Positions 63,601-64,000 of a stretch of 64,000 nucleotides of DNA are shown in pieces (position 1 is the first letter of the stretch; every line of letters begins with the position of its first letter). Origin of the DNA: Sediminibacterium sp. C3 (lineage in GTDB: Bacteria > Bacteroidota > Bacteroidia > Chitinophagales > Chitinophagaceae); assembly GCF_000508085.1 (NCBI RefSeq), contig NZ_KI669560.1, positions 1,607,168-1,671,167 on the forward strand, given 5' to 3'. The notes below the pieces were generated by a model. That model was not told where the DNA came from. It did not search any database and saw nothing but the letters and a program-made list of their open reading frames with translations. The position numbers and the translations under genes are program-made.

Positions 63601-64000
63601 TTATCTGAACTGTATAGCTTGTATAGGCTTGATTTTTTTTACCAGAAGTGCCGGCAAAAGCAGAATGGTAAAAGACAAAATCCAAGTAGCAAAACAAACC
63701 AATATTATCTGCCACCAAATAATTAAAACAGGGGCTTCCTTTACGTAGTAAGCTGATTCGTCCAGTTTGATGAAGCCAGTGCGCTGTTGTAATAGCACCG
63801 TACCCATGCCCACAATGAATCCCCATATAACGCCTTTAAAGGCAATATTGCCGGCATGGTATAAAAAGATTTCTATGATTTGCCTGTCTCTGGCACCCAG
63901 TGCTTTCAGGATGCCAATCATGGGGGTTCTTTCTAAAATTAAAATCAGCAGGCAGGTAACCAGATTGATGATGGCAACAATTGCCATGATAATGAAAATT
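63601..64000 (-). CDS. FtsX-like permease of the LolC/LolE type, C-terminal part (runs off the window)
   Basis: The last ~133 residues of an ABC permease with an FtsX-like domain. The frame is open to the right edge, so the N-terminal part is outside. Visible are a helix (IIMAIVAIINLVTCLLILILERT), the coupling segment MIGILKALGARDRQIIEIFLYHAG that contacts the ATPase, and two more helices. LolC/LolE proteins extract lipoproteins from the inner membrane. The start is not in view; the internal Met at 63987 is not a real start. Confidence 0.87.
   Translation of the reverse strand, partial: IFIIMAIVAIINLVTCLLILILERTPMIGILKALGARDRQIIEIFLYHAGNIAFKGVIWGFIVGMGTVLLQQRTGFIKLDESAYYVKEAPVLIIWWQIILVCFATWILSFTILLLPALLVKKIKPIQAIQFR

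Overview
This window is ordinary chromosomal DNA from a member of the Bacteroidota, most likely a Chitinophagaceae-type bacterium; the family placement is inference from gene content, not a computed phylogeny. The signs are a GLPGLI-family protein beside its outer-membrane receptor-like partner, a fused CcoN-CcoO oxidase subunit, an OmpP1/FadL porin, short leaders with the Bacteroidota promoter element TAnnTTTG, few Shine-Dalgarno sites, and moderate AT richness. I see no rRNA, tRNA, CRISPR array, prophage, insertion sequence or plasmid gene.

Layout. 1-12.3 kb: housekeeping and small-molecule genes (topA, an alpha/beta hydrolase, ferredoxin-iscX-kdsC, a UbiA prenyltransferase, maf, an OsmC protein, lipA with a phosphodiester glycosidase) and a sugar permease-ROK kinase pair. 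12.4-18.5 kb: a glycogen/maltodextrin block (glgA, glgC, an MFS disaccharide-type transporter, an exported GH13 enzyme). 18.5-28.6 kb: a complete cbb3 oxidase locus (Crp/Fnr regulator, a possible hemerythrin-like protein, ccoI, ccoS, ccoNO, ccoQ, ccoP, ccoG, ccoH, a TauE/SafE-type membrane protein). 28.6-32.1 kb: a GLPGLI protein and a large outer-membrane beta-barrel protein on the minus strand. 32.2-38 kb: glgB, a head-GIN domain protein, an AT-rich orphan membrane gene, a histidine kinase and a coiled-coil protein. 37.9-49.7 kb: holA, ribF, purM, ftsE, two glycosyltransferases, smc and prfC. 49.8-64 kb: an M61 peptidase, rimO, a FadL-like porin, a lipoprotein, proS, a DUF898 protein with an M48 peptidase, truB, a BamA/TamA-like protein, an rRNA/tRNA methyltransferase and the C-terminal end of a LolC/E-type permease running off the right edge.

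How the genes work together. The permease and ROK kinase would import and phosphorylate hexose; GlgC, GlgA and GlgB turn glucose-1-phosphate into branched glycogen, and the exported GH13 enzyme with the MFS transporter would feed outside alpha-glucans into the same pool. The Fnr-like regulator, a perfect TGAT-N4-ATCA site just downstream of it, and the following cco genes form a self-contained microaerobic respiration module: CcoI loads copper, CcoG and CcoH support assembly, CcoNO/Q/P is the enzyme.

Two otherwise conserved genes, ccoG and proS, are each broken by what looks like one missing base in a short homopolymer. In both cases adding one base restores a full-length reading frame, so sequence error is the likeliest cause. 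I found no convincing undescribed system. The most interesting leads are regulatory: the FNR-type site and adjoining palindrome of the cco locus, the altered cysteine set of its regulator, a 17-bp palindrome at the maltodextrin transporter promoter, and a three-copy 21-bp tandem repeat beside an orphan membrane gene.
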